Source of the DNA: Chloroflexota bacterium
Lineage (GTDB): Bacteria > Chloroflexota > Limnocylindria > P2-11E
Direction of reading: 5' to 3'
DNA: 34,844 bases
NCBI GenBank assembly: GCA_028876375.1
Contig: JAGWSB010000018.1
Location: 1 to 34,844, forward strand
The notes under the pieces are model-generated. The model searched no databases. It was not told where the DNA came from and saw only the letters and a program-made list of their open reading frames with translations. The position numbers and the translations under genes are program-made. Positions 14,799-22,240 of the stretch are shown here, piece by piece. Each line of letters begins with the position of its first letter. Positions within the stretch are counted from its first letter, which is position 1.

Positions 14799-14817
14799 GA
14801 TATGGATATGCGGATAC
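14799..14817. promoter_or_regulatory. AT-rich hexamer repeat upstream of ArsR gene
   Basis: GATATG is repeated directly (14799-14804 and 14805-14810) and followed by CGGATAC. This is a marked AT-rich island in a GC-rich spacer, about 30-50 bases before the ArsR start. ArsR/SmtB proteins bind AT-rich imperfect repeats, so this is the best candidate operator for the divergent sulfur units. It may also contain the -10 element of the arsR transcript. Confidence 0.4.
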
Positions 14818-14848
14818 AGGCATGTCCTGGGATGCGGAGGGACGGACC

Positions 14849-15205
14849 ATGAAGGTCACTCGCGAGGAGGTCTTTCGCCTCCACGCCCAGATCTGCAAGG
14901 CGCTCGCCGATCCGAGCCGGCTGCTGATCATCGTCGAGCTGCGGCACGGGTCGCGGACGGTCAGCGAGCTGTCGCGCGCGATCGGCGCCGCCCAGCCCCT
15001 GACGTCACGCCATCTGGGCATCCTCCGCGAGAAGGGCGTCGTGCGGGCCGAGCGGGACGGGACCTTCGTCCGCTACAGCCTGTCCGACCGGCGGATCCTC
15101 GGCGCCATCGACCTGCTGTTGGATGTCCTGGCGTCGCAGCTCGCGCGGCAGGGGCTGCGCTCGAGCGCCGCGCGGCGGCTGCGGCCGGCCCTGCGCTCGG
15201 CCTAA
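14849..15205 (+). CDS. ArsR-family transcriptional repressor
   Basis: The 118-residue winged-helix protein has a typical ArsR layout: CKALADPSRLLIIVELRHG, then VSELSRAIGAAQPLTSRHLG (recognition helix), then GVVRAERDGTFVRYSL (wing). The only Cys is Cys17. The two-Cys sensor of SqrR/BigR persulfide repressors is therefore incomplete, and no metal site of the ArsR or SmtB type is evident. The GGAGG eight bases before ATG 14849 decides this start over an in-frame ATG at 14822. It is divergent from the DsrE/TusA/SQR unit and heads the TusA-like/OsmC unit, so it probably controls both. Confidence 0.88.
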   Translation: MKVTREEVFRLHAQICKALADPSRLLIIVELRHGSRTVSELSRAIGAAQPLTSRHLGILREKGVVRAERDGTFVRYSLSDRRILGAIDLLLDVLASQLARQGLRSSAARRLRPALRSA

Positions 15206-15225
15206 GTCATCGGGAGGTACGCGAG

Positions 15226-15504
15226 ATGGAGACACGCAAGCTCGACATCCGCTCGAGCACATGCAAGGGCGGCGGCGCCCTGTGGGCATTCCTCAGTCAC
15301 GTGTGCGAGCTCCCGCGCGGCGGCTCGCTGGAGCTGCTCACGGACGACCCGCAGGCCCGCACCGACATCCCCGAATGGGTGCGCCACATGGGCTGGCGGC
15401 TCCTCGATCAGAGCGAGAAGGGCGAGGACATGCGCTTCCTGCTCCAGCGCCCGTGGAACGCGCGACGCGCCGCGGTGCGCCGGCGCGTGCACGCCGCGTC
15501 GTGA
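15226..15504 (+). CDS. TusA-like protein without the CPxP motif
   Basis: The 92-residue protein has the TusA fold pattern: an early LDIRSS strand, a Cys at the carrier position, a helix, then LLTDDPQARTDIPEWVRHMG, then the last strand MRFLLQR. Instead of C-P-x-P the motif is TCKGGGALWAF, so the Cys is kept but both prolines are lost. A second Cys (VCELPRGG) follows about 13 residues on. An Arg-rich tail (about 77-90) is not usual for TusA. GGGAGG lies nine bases before the ATG. It sits between arsR and osmC, whose start overlaps its stop (GTGA). It may be a sensor or adaptor that receives sulfur, or a carrier with altered partners. Confidence 0.75.
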   Translation: METRKLDIRSSTCKGGGALWAFLSHVCELPRGGSLELLTDDPQARTDIPEWVRHMGWRLLDQSEKGEDMRFLLQRPWNARRAAVRRRVHAAS

Positions 15505-15902
15505 ACATCACCGTCCAACACGAGGCCAAGGACCGCTTCCGCATCGACATCCGCGGCCACGAGCTGTTCGTCGATCAGCCCCCGCCCGCGAGCGACGACA
15601 CCGCCGCGACGCCCACCGAGCTCTTCGTCGCGAGCCTCGCGTCGTGCGCCGCGTTCTTCGGCCGCCGCTTCCTCGCGCGCCACGGTCTCGCCGACGCCGC
15701 GCTCACGGTCTCGTGCGACTGGGACTGGGCCCCCGACCACTCGCGCGTCGATCGCGTCTCCATGCGCATCGAGGTCCCCGAGCCGCTGACGCCGGAGCTC
15801 GAAGCGGGCCTGCTGCGAGCCGTCGACCGCTGCACCGTGAAGGCCACGATCGAGGCCCGGCTGGAGATCGTCCGGGGGGTCGCCGTCACCCAGCGCGCGT
15901 GA
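15501..15902 (+). CDS. OsmC-family peroxide/thiol-active protein
   Basis: The 133-residue protein has an N-terminal beta sheet, then PTELFVASLASCAAFFGRRFL with the first redox Cys at the helix start. The second Cys lies in AVDRCTVKATIEARLEI, matching the two-Cys peroxidatic centre of OsmC/Ohr. The GTG start overlaps the TusA-like stop. OsmC proteins reduce organic hydroperoxides, and some are co-encoded with sulfur carriers. Within this ArsR-led unit it may protect from, or act on, persulfides. The direction of action is unknown. Confidence 0.85.
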   Translation: MNITVQHEAKDRFRIDIRGHELFVDQPPPASDDTAATPTELFVASLASCAAFFGRRFLARHGLADAALTVSCDWDWAPDHSRVDRVSMRIEVPEPLTPELEAGLLRAVDRCTVKATIEARLEIVRGVAVTQRA

Positions 15903-15924
15903 GCGACCGCCCGGATGCCGCTCG

Positions 15925-16713
15925 CTACTGCGGCACGCTCACCCACCCCGGTCCCGGACGCGACAGACGGCCCGTCGCCACCAGCCGATCGATCGCGCTC
16001 GAGATCACCGGCCACGAGAACCACGACTTGATCTCGTCCTGGTGCGTGACCACCGCGGCGCGCACGCCCAGCACCACGAGATCGTCGAGCGCCGCGGAGA
16101 CGGACGCTTTGCGGCGCTGCGTGAACGCCTGATCCCAGCGCGCGAGGACGCTCGAGTGCCGGTGCGCCGGCTCGATCCCGACCGGCACGAGCGCCTCCTT
16201 GGCGACGACGGCACCCGAGGTCTCGAGCTTCTCCCGCGCCGCGCGGAGCGTCTTCGGCTCGAGCGTCAGCGCGACCTTGAGCTCGTCCACGCTCGTCGGG
16301 CCCGCGGCGGCGAGGTGTCGCACGATCGCCGCCGCCTCCTCGCCCATCTGCCCGTCCGCGGCGAGCTCGAGCGACTCGCGACAGAGCGGGTCGACGATCG
16401 CCGCCGCCTCACGCGAGAGGAACAGCATCTTCCCGCGGTGGACCTTGGGGGTCACCACCCCCGCGCGGCCCGCGAGCTCGCCGCCCCACCGCCACTTCGT
16501 CTTGGGCCACGATCCGAAGCCCGCCTTGCCCGGCGCGTAGGCCTCCTCGTGCGTCGCCGCGAACAGGCTCGGCAACGACGAGTCCGGGACGAGCGTGAGG
16601 AGCCGGCGGTCGTGCAGAAAGGCCTCGGCGTCGTCGAGGTCGGCGAGCGCGCGATCGGCGGTGAGGCGGCACAGGCGGATCCTCTCCGCGCGCAGCTCCG
16701 CGAGCGTGGGCAT
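15925..16713 (-). CDS. Winged-helix protein, possibly AlkZ-related
   Basis: This 262-residue protein has no transmembrane helix or signal peptide. Residues 1-110 are mixed and include KAGFGSWPKTKWRWGGEL and KVHRGKMLFLSREAA. About residues 125-175 form a winged-helix-like unit (EAAAIVRHLAAAGPTSVDEL, then LRAAREKLETSGAVV), and a second helical part follows. The layout recalls AlkZ-related proteins, winged-helix relatives of the YcaQ DNA glycosylases, but the catalytic QxQ/QxD motif was not found. Its ATG overlaps the stop of the GAF/HD-GYP/GGDEF gene (TGATG), so the two are co-translated. A link to DNA binding is inference. Confidence 0.5.
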   Translation of the reverse strand: MPTLAELRAERIRLCRLTADRALADLDDAEAFLHDRRLLTLVPDSSLPSLFAATHEEAYAPGKAGFGSWPKTKWRWGGELAGRAGVVTPKVHRGKMLFLSREAAAIVDPLCRESLELAADGQMGEEAAAIVRHLAAAGPTSVDELKVALTLEPKTLRAAREKLETSGAVVAKEALVPVGIEPAHRHSSVLARWDQAFTQRRKASVSAALDDLVVLGVRAAVVTHQDEIKSWFSWPVISSAIDRLVATGRLSRPGPGWVSVPQ

Positions 16714-19364
16714 CAGCGGGCGCGCTTGTGCGCGTAGGACCGCGCGTCCGCCTTCTCGACGAGCTCCTTCGCCGAGCGCGCGTCCTTCGGGTACTGCGCG
16801 ACGCCCCAGGACCGCGACGGCATCGGGATCGACCGCCCGTCCCCGAGGTCGACGGCGGTCCGGTCGAGGAGCTCCATGAGGCGCTGCACCACGGTCGCGG
16901 CCTCCTCGCGAGGCGTCTCGGGCATGACGATGGCGAACTCGTCGCCACCATAGCGCGCCGGCACGTCCTCGCCACGGACGTGCCCGCCGATGACGTTCCC
17001 CAGCGTGCGCAGGACGGCGTCGCCGGCGAGGTGGCCGTACTCGTCGTTCACGCGCTTGAGGCCGTCGATGTCGAAGTACGCGATCGACAGCTGTCCGCTG
17101 CGGCGCTCGGCGCGCGACACCTCCTCCTCGAGGCGGTCCCAGAAGTAGCGGTAGTTGTGGATCCCGGTGAGGGCGTCCGTGCTCGCGGCGACCTTGAGGC
17201 GCTCGTGCAGCCCGGCGACCTCGATGGCTCCCGCGAGCTGCGCGCCGACGGCCTGCATCAGCGTGAGGTCACGCTGGCCGAAGGCGCCGACCTTCGAGTG
17301 GAGGAGCGCCAGCACTCCGACGGGGCGGCCGCTCGCGACGAGCGGCACCTCGAGGACCGATCGCGTGTCGTCGCCGGTGCTGACCCAGCGCGGATCGAGC
17401 TGCACGTCGTCGACGATCTGCGCCTCCGCGTGCTCCATCACCCACCCCGCGACGCCCTGGCCCCGCGACAGCCGGCGATGCGCCTTGGGCGGCCACTCCC
17501 CGGCGGTCGCGCGCAGGACGACGTCGCCCGTCGGCGGGTCGCCGAGGAAGATCCCCAGGCGCGTGTCGGGCATGCGCTTCTCGAGCAGCCCGAGCACGCG
17601 CTCGAGGAGCTGCTGCAGGTCGAGGAGGGTGTGGAACTGCGGCGTCAGCTCGGAGAGGATGGCGAGCTCACGGGCGCCGGCGAGCTCCTGCTCCGCCTGG
17701 GCGATGGCGCCGCGGGCGAGGATCATGGTGGCGAACTCCTCGACCAGGAGCGGGTCGTAGCTCGAGCCGGCGCTGGCGCGCAGCTCCGCGATGGCGGCCT
17801 CGACCGGGAGGGCGGCGCGGTACGGCCGATCGACGAGCATCGCGTGGTAGGCGATGGTCACGGCGAGGATGCGGGCCAGACGCGGGATCTGCTCGCCTTT
17901 GAGCTCGTCCGGGTAGCCGGTCCCGTCCCACCGCTCGGTGGCGTGCCGCACGATCGGCGCGACGTCCTTGAGGAAGCGGATCGAGGCGATGATCTGGGCG
18001 CCGAGGACGGGGTGCTCCTGCATGATCCGCCGCTCCTCCGGCGTGAGCGGCCCGGTCTTGCCGAGGATCGCGCTGGGGACGGCGATCTTCCCGATGGAGT
18101 GGAAGAGGGCGGCATAGCGCAGCGCGCGTAGCGCGTCGTCGGGCAGCTCGAGGCGCTGCCCGAGCGCGACGGCGTCCGCGGCGACGCGCCGCAGGTGGTC
18201 CTCGCGGTATCCCTCGCGGGCCTGGATCGTGGCGGTGAGCGTCGTCACGGTGGACAGGTAGGCGTCCTCGAGCTCGCCGTACAGGCGCAGGCTGCGCAGC
18301 GCGGTCGCGCCGAGGCCGGCGACGATCCCGATGAGCTCCCGCTCCTCGTCGCTCACCGCGTGGGGACGCTCCCACGCGACGTAGAGGACGCCGACGCGCT
18401 CCTCGGCGGCGATGAGCGGCTGGATGAGGATGGACGCGCGTCCGCTCTCGAGCATCAGCCGGCGCGTCGTCTCGGGCAGCTCCTCCGGCGCTCCGATCTC
18501 GACGCGCGTCCCCGTCTCCAGCGCGCGCTCGGTCACCGAGCCGCGCGTGGGGACGGACTGGACGCCCTCCCTCCCCGCCTCGGCGTCGATGCGGACGAGC
18601 GCCTCGCCGCCGGCCGCGGAGTACACGCTGGCGTCCCCTCCGACGAGCGCGGCGACGGCCTCGGACATCCGCCGCGCGACGGCGTGCTGGTCACGCTGCG
18701 AGACGAGCCCGACCGCCACGCGGTAGAGGTCGACGAGGCGCTGGGAGAGGCGCGTCGTGCGCTCGTGGAGCTCGGCGCGTTCGATCGCGATCGCCGCCTC
18801 GTTGGCGATGTTCTGGATGAGGTCGAGGTCGTCGCGGTCGTAGGCGTCGACGCGCCCGCTCTGCGCCGAGATCGCGCCGATGACCTCTCCACGCACGCGC
18901 AGGGGGGCGACGACGACGGAGCGCTCCTCGACGGTCCCCCAGGCCGCGCGCGGGAGCTGCAGCCGTTCGCGGTCGCGCTCCGCGTCGCGCAGGAGGATCG
19001 GCTCGCCCCCTTCGATGCACCGTCCGGCGATGGTCCCTTCGAGCTCGCGCTCCGTGGGCTCGATCTCCTTCGCGTCGTCGACGAGGAAGCGGTAGGAGAC
19101 GCGCCGGTGAGCGGGGTCGGCGATGGCGACGAAGAAGGCGTCGACCGACAGCACCGAGGCGACCTGGCGGTAGAGCTCGCGGAACACGTCGATCTGGTCG
19201 AGGCTCGAGCCGACGGCGTGCGACACCTGCACCGCCGTCGAGAGCAGGGCGTTGCGGCGTTGCATCGAGCGCGACCGTCGCCTCTCGCTGAGGGCGATCA
19301 TCGCGAGAGCGGCGGCGACGCCGATCGCCGCGACCATACCGACGAACAGCTGCGGCTCCCTCAT
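16713..19364 (-). CDS. GAF-GAF-(degenerate HD-GYP)-GAF-GGDEF signalling protein
   Basis: The 883-residue protein has one N-terminal transmembrane helix (about 8-27), GAF domains at about 55-195 and 210-355, HD-GYP at about 370-560, a third GAF at about 575-715 and GGDEF at about 730-883. The GGDEF domain is intact (GGDEF at 806-810, with an RxxD inhibitory site RGED at 797-800), so it should make cyclic di-GMP. The HD-GYP domain keeps GYP (483-485), but the HD pair is His422-Ser423, the HHE is Ala-Thr-Glu (475-477) and the D-x-x-D pair is Ile504/His507. It has therefore probably lost its metals and phosphodiesterase activity. A TAGGCT box and a GGAGG site precede the ATG. Confidence 0.9.
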   Translation of the reverse strand: MREPQLFVGMVAAIGVAAALAMIALSERRRSRSMQRRNALLSTAVQVSHAVGSSLDQIDVFRELYRQVASVLSVDAFFVAIADPAHRRVSYRFLVDDAKEIEPTERELEGTIAGRCIEGGEPILLRDAERDRERLQLPRAAWGTVEERSVVVAPLRVRGEVIGAISAQSGRVDAYDRDDLDLIQNIANEAAIAIERAELHERTTRLSQRLVDLYRVAVGLVSQRDQHAVARRMSEAVAALVGGDASVYSAAGGEALVRIDAEAGREGVQSVPTRGSVTERALETGTRVEIGAPEELPETTRRLMLESGRASILIQPLIAAEERVGVLYVAWERPHAVSDEERELIGIVAGLGATALRSLRLYGELEDAYLSTVTTLTATIQAREGYREDHLRRVAADAVALGQRLELPDDALRALRYAALFHSIGKIAVPSAILGKTGPLTPEERRIMQEHPVLGAQIIASIRFLKDVAPIVRHATERWDGTGYPDELKGEQIPRLARILAVTIAYHAMLVDRPYRAALPVEAAIAELRASAGSSYDPLLVEEFATMILARGAIAQAEQELAGARELAILSELTPQFHTLLDLQQLLERVLGLLEKRMPDTRLGIFLGDPPTGDVVLRATAGEWPPKAHRRLSRGQGVAGWVMEHAEAQIVDDVQLDPRWVSTGDDTRSVLEVPLVASGRPVGVLALLHSKVGAFGQRDLTLMQAVGAQLAGAIEVAGLHERLKVAASTDALTGIHNYRYFWDRLEEEVSRAERRSGQLSIAYFDIDGLKRVNDEYGHLAGDAVLRTLGNVIGGHVRGEDVPARYGGDEFAIVMPETPREEAATVVQRLMELLDRTAVDLGDGRSIPMPSRSWGVAQYPKDARSAKELVEKADARSYAHKRAR

Positions 19365-19386
19365 CTGCCCTCCGCGCTAGCGGGCG

Positions 19387-19392
19387 AGCCTA
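19387..19392 (-). promoter_or_regulatory. -10-like TAGGCT for the GGDEF gene
   Basis: TAGGCT (minus strand, 19392-19387), identical to the box of the deacetylase gene at 1644, lies 22 bases before the ATG at 19364. The space contains GGAGGG five bases from the ATG. This is therefore a leadered transcript with a ribosome site, in contrast to the leaderless type seen elsewhere. Confidence 0.45.
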
Positions 19393-19427
19393 CCACCCCC
19401 CCGCGGAAGCACGATCGCCGCGCGAGA

Positions 19428-19598
19428 TCAGCGGGTGCGGGCCCAGCGCTCCGCGAGCAGCACGGCGACGAAAACGGCGACGACGAAGGCGAGCTCCGTC
19501 CAGCCGCCGCGCTCCACCGCCGGTCTGACCACGGCGGTGAACAGCAGGAACCCCGCGACGATCGCGGCGATGACGGTGAGGACGATCCGCCCGGCCAC
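19428..19598 (-). CDS. 56-residue two-helix membrane protein after sdhB
   Basis: A short frame from GTG (19598-19596) to TGA encodes two hydrophobic helices, about residues 4-24 (RIVLTVIAAIVAGFLLFTAVV) and 35-50 (ELAFVVAVFVAVLLA). They are joined by RPAVERGGW, and the tail is basic (ERWARTR). It begins three bases after the sdhB stop on the same strand, so it is almost certainly in the sdh transcript. It could be an extra membrane subunit of the Sdh complex, comparable in idea to the mycobacterial SdhF anchor, or an unrelated small protein. It has no haem His. It is easily missed because of its size and GTG start. Confidence 0.6.
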   Translation of the reverse strand: MAGRIVLTVIAAIVAGFLLFTAVVRPAVERGGWTELAFVVAVFVAVLLAERWARTR

Positions 19599-19601
19599 GG
19601 C

Positions 19602-20399
19602 TCAGCGCTCGGCGGGCGCCGCGGGCTCCTTCTCGCCGAAGATCCGCCGCTTCACCCAGGCGAGCGGGTCGTAGTACTCGCTCACCACGCGCTCCTTGAG
19701 CGGGATGATCGCGTTGTCGGTGATGCGGATCGATTCCGGACACACCTCGGTGCAGCACTTGGTGATGTTGCAGAGGCCGAGGCCGTGCTTGGCCCGCAGC
19801 ATCTCGACCCGGCTGTGGGTGTCGAGCGGGTGCATCTCGAGCGCGGCCATCTTCACGAAGAAGCGCGGCCCCGAGTAGGCCGCCTTGTTCTCCTCGTGGT
19901 CGCGGATGACGTGGCAGACGTTCTGGCAGAGGAAGCACTCGATGCACTTGTGGAACTCCTGGACGCGGTCGACCTCCTCCTGGTACATCCGCCGCTTGCC
20001 GTCCGGACCGGGGGGCGCGAGCTTCACGTTCGGGAACGTCCGCGCCTTCTCGTAGTTGAACGAGACGTCGGTGACGAGGTCGCGGACGAGCGGGAACGTC
20101 GCCATCGGCGCGACCGTGATCGGCTCCGTCGCCGGCAGGCTCGAGAGGCGCGTCATGCACATGAGCCGGGGGCGGCCGTTGACCTCGGCGCTGCAGGAGC
20201 CGCACTTGCCCGCCTTGCAGTTCCAGCGCACCGCGAGGTCCGGCGCGCGCATCTGCTGCACGCGGAACATGACGTCGAGCACGACCATGCCCGGATCGAC
20301 CGGCACGGTGTAGTCGACGAAGCCGCCGGAGGCGCGGTCCTCGCCGCGGAAGACGCGGACGGTCGCCTCGCGTCGCGCCGGCTCGACGGCTTCGCTCAT
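19602..20399 (-). CDS. sdhB: Succinate dehydrogenase iron-sulfur subunit
   Basis: The 265-residue protein has an N-terminal ferredoxin domain with WNCKAGKCGSCSAEVNG and a later MC for the 2Fe-2S cluster. CIECFLCQNVC follows for the 4Fe-4S cluster, and then CNITKCCTEVCPESI for the third cluster. The order and spacing match SdhB/FrdB, and the extra length and the EFHKCIECF form match the actinobacterial Sdh1 type. It passes electrons from FAD in SdhA to the membrane subunit. The ATG overlaps the sdhA stop (ATGA). A two-helix mini-protein gene follows. Confidence 0.95.
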   Translation of the reverse strand: MSEAVEPARREATVRVFRGEDRASGGFVDYTVPVDPGMVVLDVMFRVQQMRAPDLAVRWNCKAGKCGSCSAEVNGRPRLMCMTRLSSLPATEPITVAPMATFPLVRDLVTDVSFNYEKARTFPNVKLAPPGPDGKRRMYQEEVDRVQEFHKCIECFLCQNVCHVIRDHEENKAAYSGPRFFVKMAALEMHPLDTHSRVEMLRAKHGLGLCNITKCCTEVCPESIRITDNAIIPLKERVVSEYYDPLAWVKRRIFGEKEPAAPAER

Positions 20400-22240
20400 G
20401 TGGTGTGCGGCGCGGCCGCGGCCGTCGCCTTGCCCTCCCCCGTGACGATCTCGCTCAGCTCCGCGGGCATCTGCGGCAGCGGCTCGGTCTGGAGCGCGAG
20501 CTCGCCGTCCGTGCGGCGTACCACGACGTTCACCTTGGCCCACTCCGGATCCGCCTTCGGGAAGTCGTCGCGCGTGTGCCCGCCGCGGCTCTCCTTGCGC
20601 AGCGACGCCGCGCGCGTGACCGCCTCGGACACCGTGAGCATCGACTCGAGGTCGAGCGCGAGGTTCCACCCGGGGTTGTACCGCGCGGCACCGGGCGCGC
20701 TCACCCGCGACAGGCGCTCGCGGTACGAACGGATGCGCACGAGCGCCTCGTCGAGCTCGCTCTGCGTACGGATGAGGCCGACGAGGTCCTGCATGGTGTC
20801 CTGCAGGTCGCTCTGGATGGCGTAGGGGTCCTCCCCGCCCTGGCGCTCGAGCGGCGCGCGCATGCGCGCGACGGCGGCGTCGAGCTCGGTGGGATCGACC
20901 GCGCCCGGCGCGCGCTGCGCGGCCGCGAACTGCGCGGCATGGAGACCGGCGCGCCGGCCGAAGACGACGAGGTCGGAGAGCGAGTTGCCGCCGAGGCGGT
21001 TCGCCCCGTGCAGTCCGGCGGCGCACTCGCCGGCCGCGAAGAGGCCGCGCACCGTCGTCGCGGTCGAGTCGGCGTCGACGCGAATGCCGCCCATGAAGTA
21101 GTGGCACGTCGGCCCGATCTCGAACGCCTCCTTGGTGATGTCGACGTCCGCCAGCTCCTTGAACTGGACGTACATCGACGGGAGGCGCCTCTTGATGTAG
21201 TCGGCCGAGCGGCGCGACGCGATGTCGAGCCACACGCCGCCGTGCGGCGTGCCGCGGCCCGCTTTCACCTCGGAGTTGATCGCCCGCGCGACCTCGTCGC
21301 GCGGCAGGAGGTCGGGGGTGCGGCGGTTGTTCTTCTTGTCCTCGTACCAGCGATCGGCCTCGGCCGCGTTGTCCGCGGTCTCGGCTTTGAAGAACTCCGG
21401 GATGTACCGGAACATGAAGCGCTCGCCGTCCTTGTTCTTGAGCGTGCCGCCGTCGCCGCGGACGCCCTCGGTGACGAGGAGGCCGCGCACGCTGAGCGGC
21501 CACACCATCCCGGTCGGGTGGAACTGGACGAACTCGATGTCCATGAGCTCCGCGCCCGCCTCGAGCGCGAGCCGGAGCCCGTCACCCGTCGACTCCCAGG
21601 AGTTCGTGGTGACGCGCCAGGAGCGGCCGGCGCCGCCCGTCGCGAGCACGATCGCCTTGGCGCGCAGGAGGATGTATCGCCCCGTCTGGCGCCAATAGCC
21701 GAAGGCGCCGGCGACGTGGCCGTCATCCATGAGCAGCCGCTGGATGTTGCACTCCATGAGCACGTCGATCCCGAGCTCGATCGCGCGGTACTGCAGCGTG
21801 CGGATGAGCTCGAGGCCGGTCCGGTCGCCGACGTGCGCCAGCCGCGCGTAGCGGTGGCCGCCGAAGTCGCGCTGGAGGATGAGCCCGTCGGGAGTGCGGT
21901 CGAACATCGCGCCCCACTCCTCGAGCTCGAGGACGCGGTCGGGCGACTCCTGCGCGTGGATCTGCGCCATGCGCCAGTTGCCCAGCAGCTTGCCGCCGCG
22001 CATGGTGTCGCGGAAGTGGACGTCCCAGCCGTCCTCCGGCCACACGTTCCGCAGCGCCGCCGCCATGCCGCCTTCGGCCATGACGGTGTGCGCCTTGCCG
22101 AAGAGCGACTTGCAGACGACCGCGGTCTTCGCGCCCTGCGAGGTCGCCTCGATGGCGGCGCGCAGCCCCGCGCCGCCGCCGCCGATGACGATGACGTCGT
22201 AGGTGCGCTCGTCGTGCTCTGCGCGCGGCTGGACGCTCAT
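20396..22240 (-). CDS. sdhA: Succinate dehydrogenase flavoprotein subunit
   Basis: The 614-residue protein has VIVIGGGGAGLRAAIEA for FAD binding. KAHTVMAEGG contains His51 at the site that binds FAD covalently in this family. LATGGAGRSW, EFVQFHPTGM and the C-terminal GANRLGGNSLSDLVVFGRRAG segment supply substrate and FAD contacts. It oxidises succinate to fumarate in the TCA cycle. Overlaps with sdhC and sdhB (both ATGA type) show tight coupling. Its length and the M-A-E-G-G form fit the Sdh1 group, found also in mycobacteria. The reverse reaction, fumarate reduction, cannot be excluded. Confidence 0.95.
   Translation of the reverse strand: MSVQPRAEHDERTYDVIVIGGGGAGLRAAIEATSQGAKTAVVCKSLFGKAHTVMAEGGMAAALRNVWPEDGWDVHFRDTMRGGKLLGNWRMAQIHAQESPDRVLELEEWGAMFDRTPDGLILQRDFGGHRYARLAHVGDRTGLELIRTLQYRAIELGIDVLMECNIQRLLMDDGHVAGAFGYWRQTGRYILLRAKAIVLATGGAGRSWRVTTNSWESTGDGLRLALEAGAELMDIEFVQFHPTGMVWPLSVRGLLVTEGVRGDGGTLKNKDGERFMFRYIPEFFKAETADNAAEADRWYEDKKNNRRTPDLLPRDEVARAINSEVKAGRGTPHGGVWLDIASRRSADYIKRRLPSMYVQFKELADVDITKEAFEIGPTCHYFMGGIRVDADSTATTVRGLFAAGECAAGLHGANRLGGNSLSDLVVFGRRAGLHAAQFAAAQRAPGAVDPTELDAAVARMRAPLERQGGEDPYAIQSDLQDTMQDLVGLIRTQSELDEALVRIRSYRERLSRVSAPGAARYNPGWNLALDLESMLTVSEAVTRAASLRKESRGGHTRDDFPKADPEWAKVNVVVRRTDGELALQTEPLPQMPAELSEIVTGEGKATAAAAPHTT

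Noticed and set aside
18195-20825. An 876-codon open frame on the plus strand opposite the GGDEF and sdh genes
   Set aside because: It covers three well-supported minus-strand genes and shows no domain-like sequence. It is an artefact of few stop codons at high GC.
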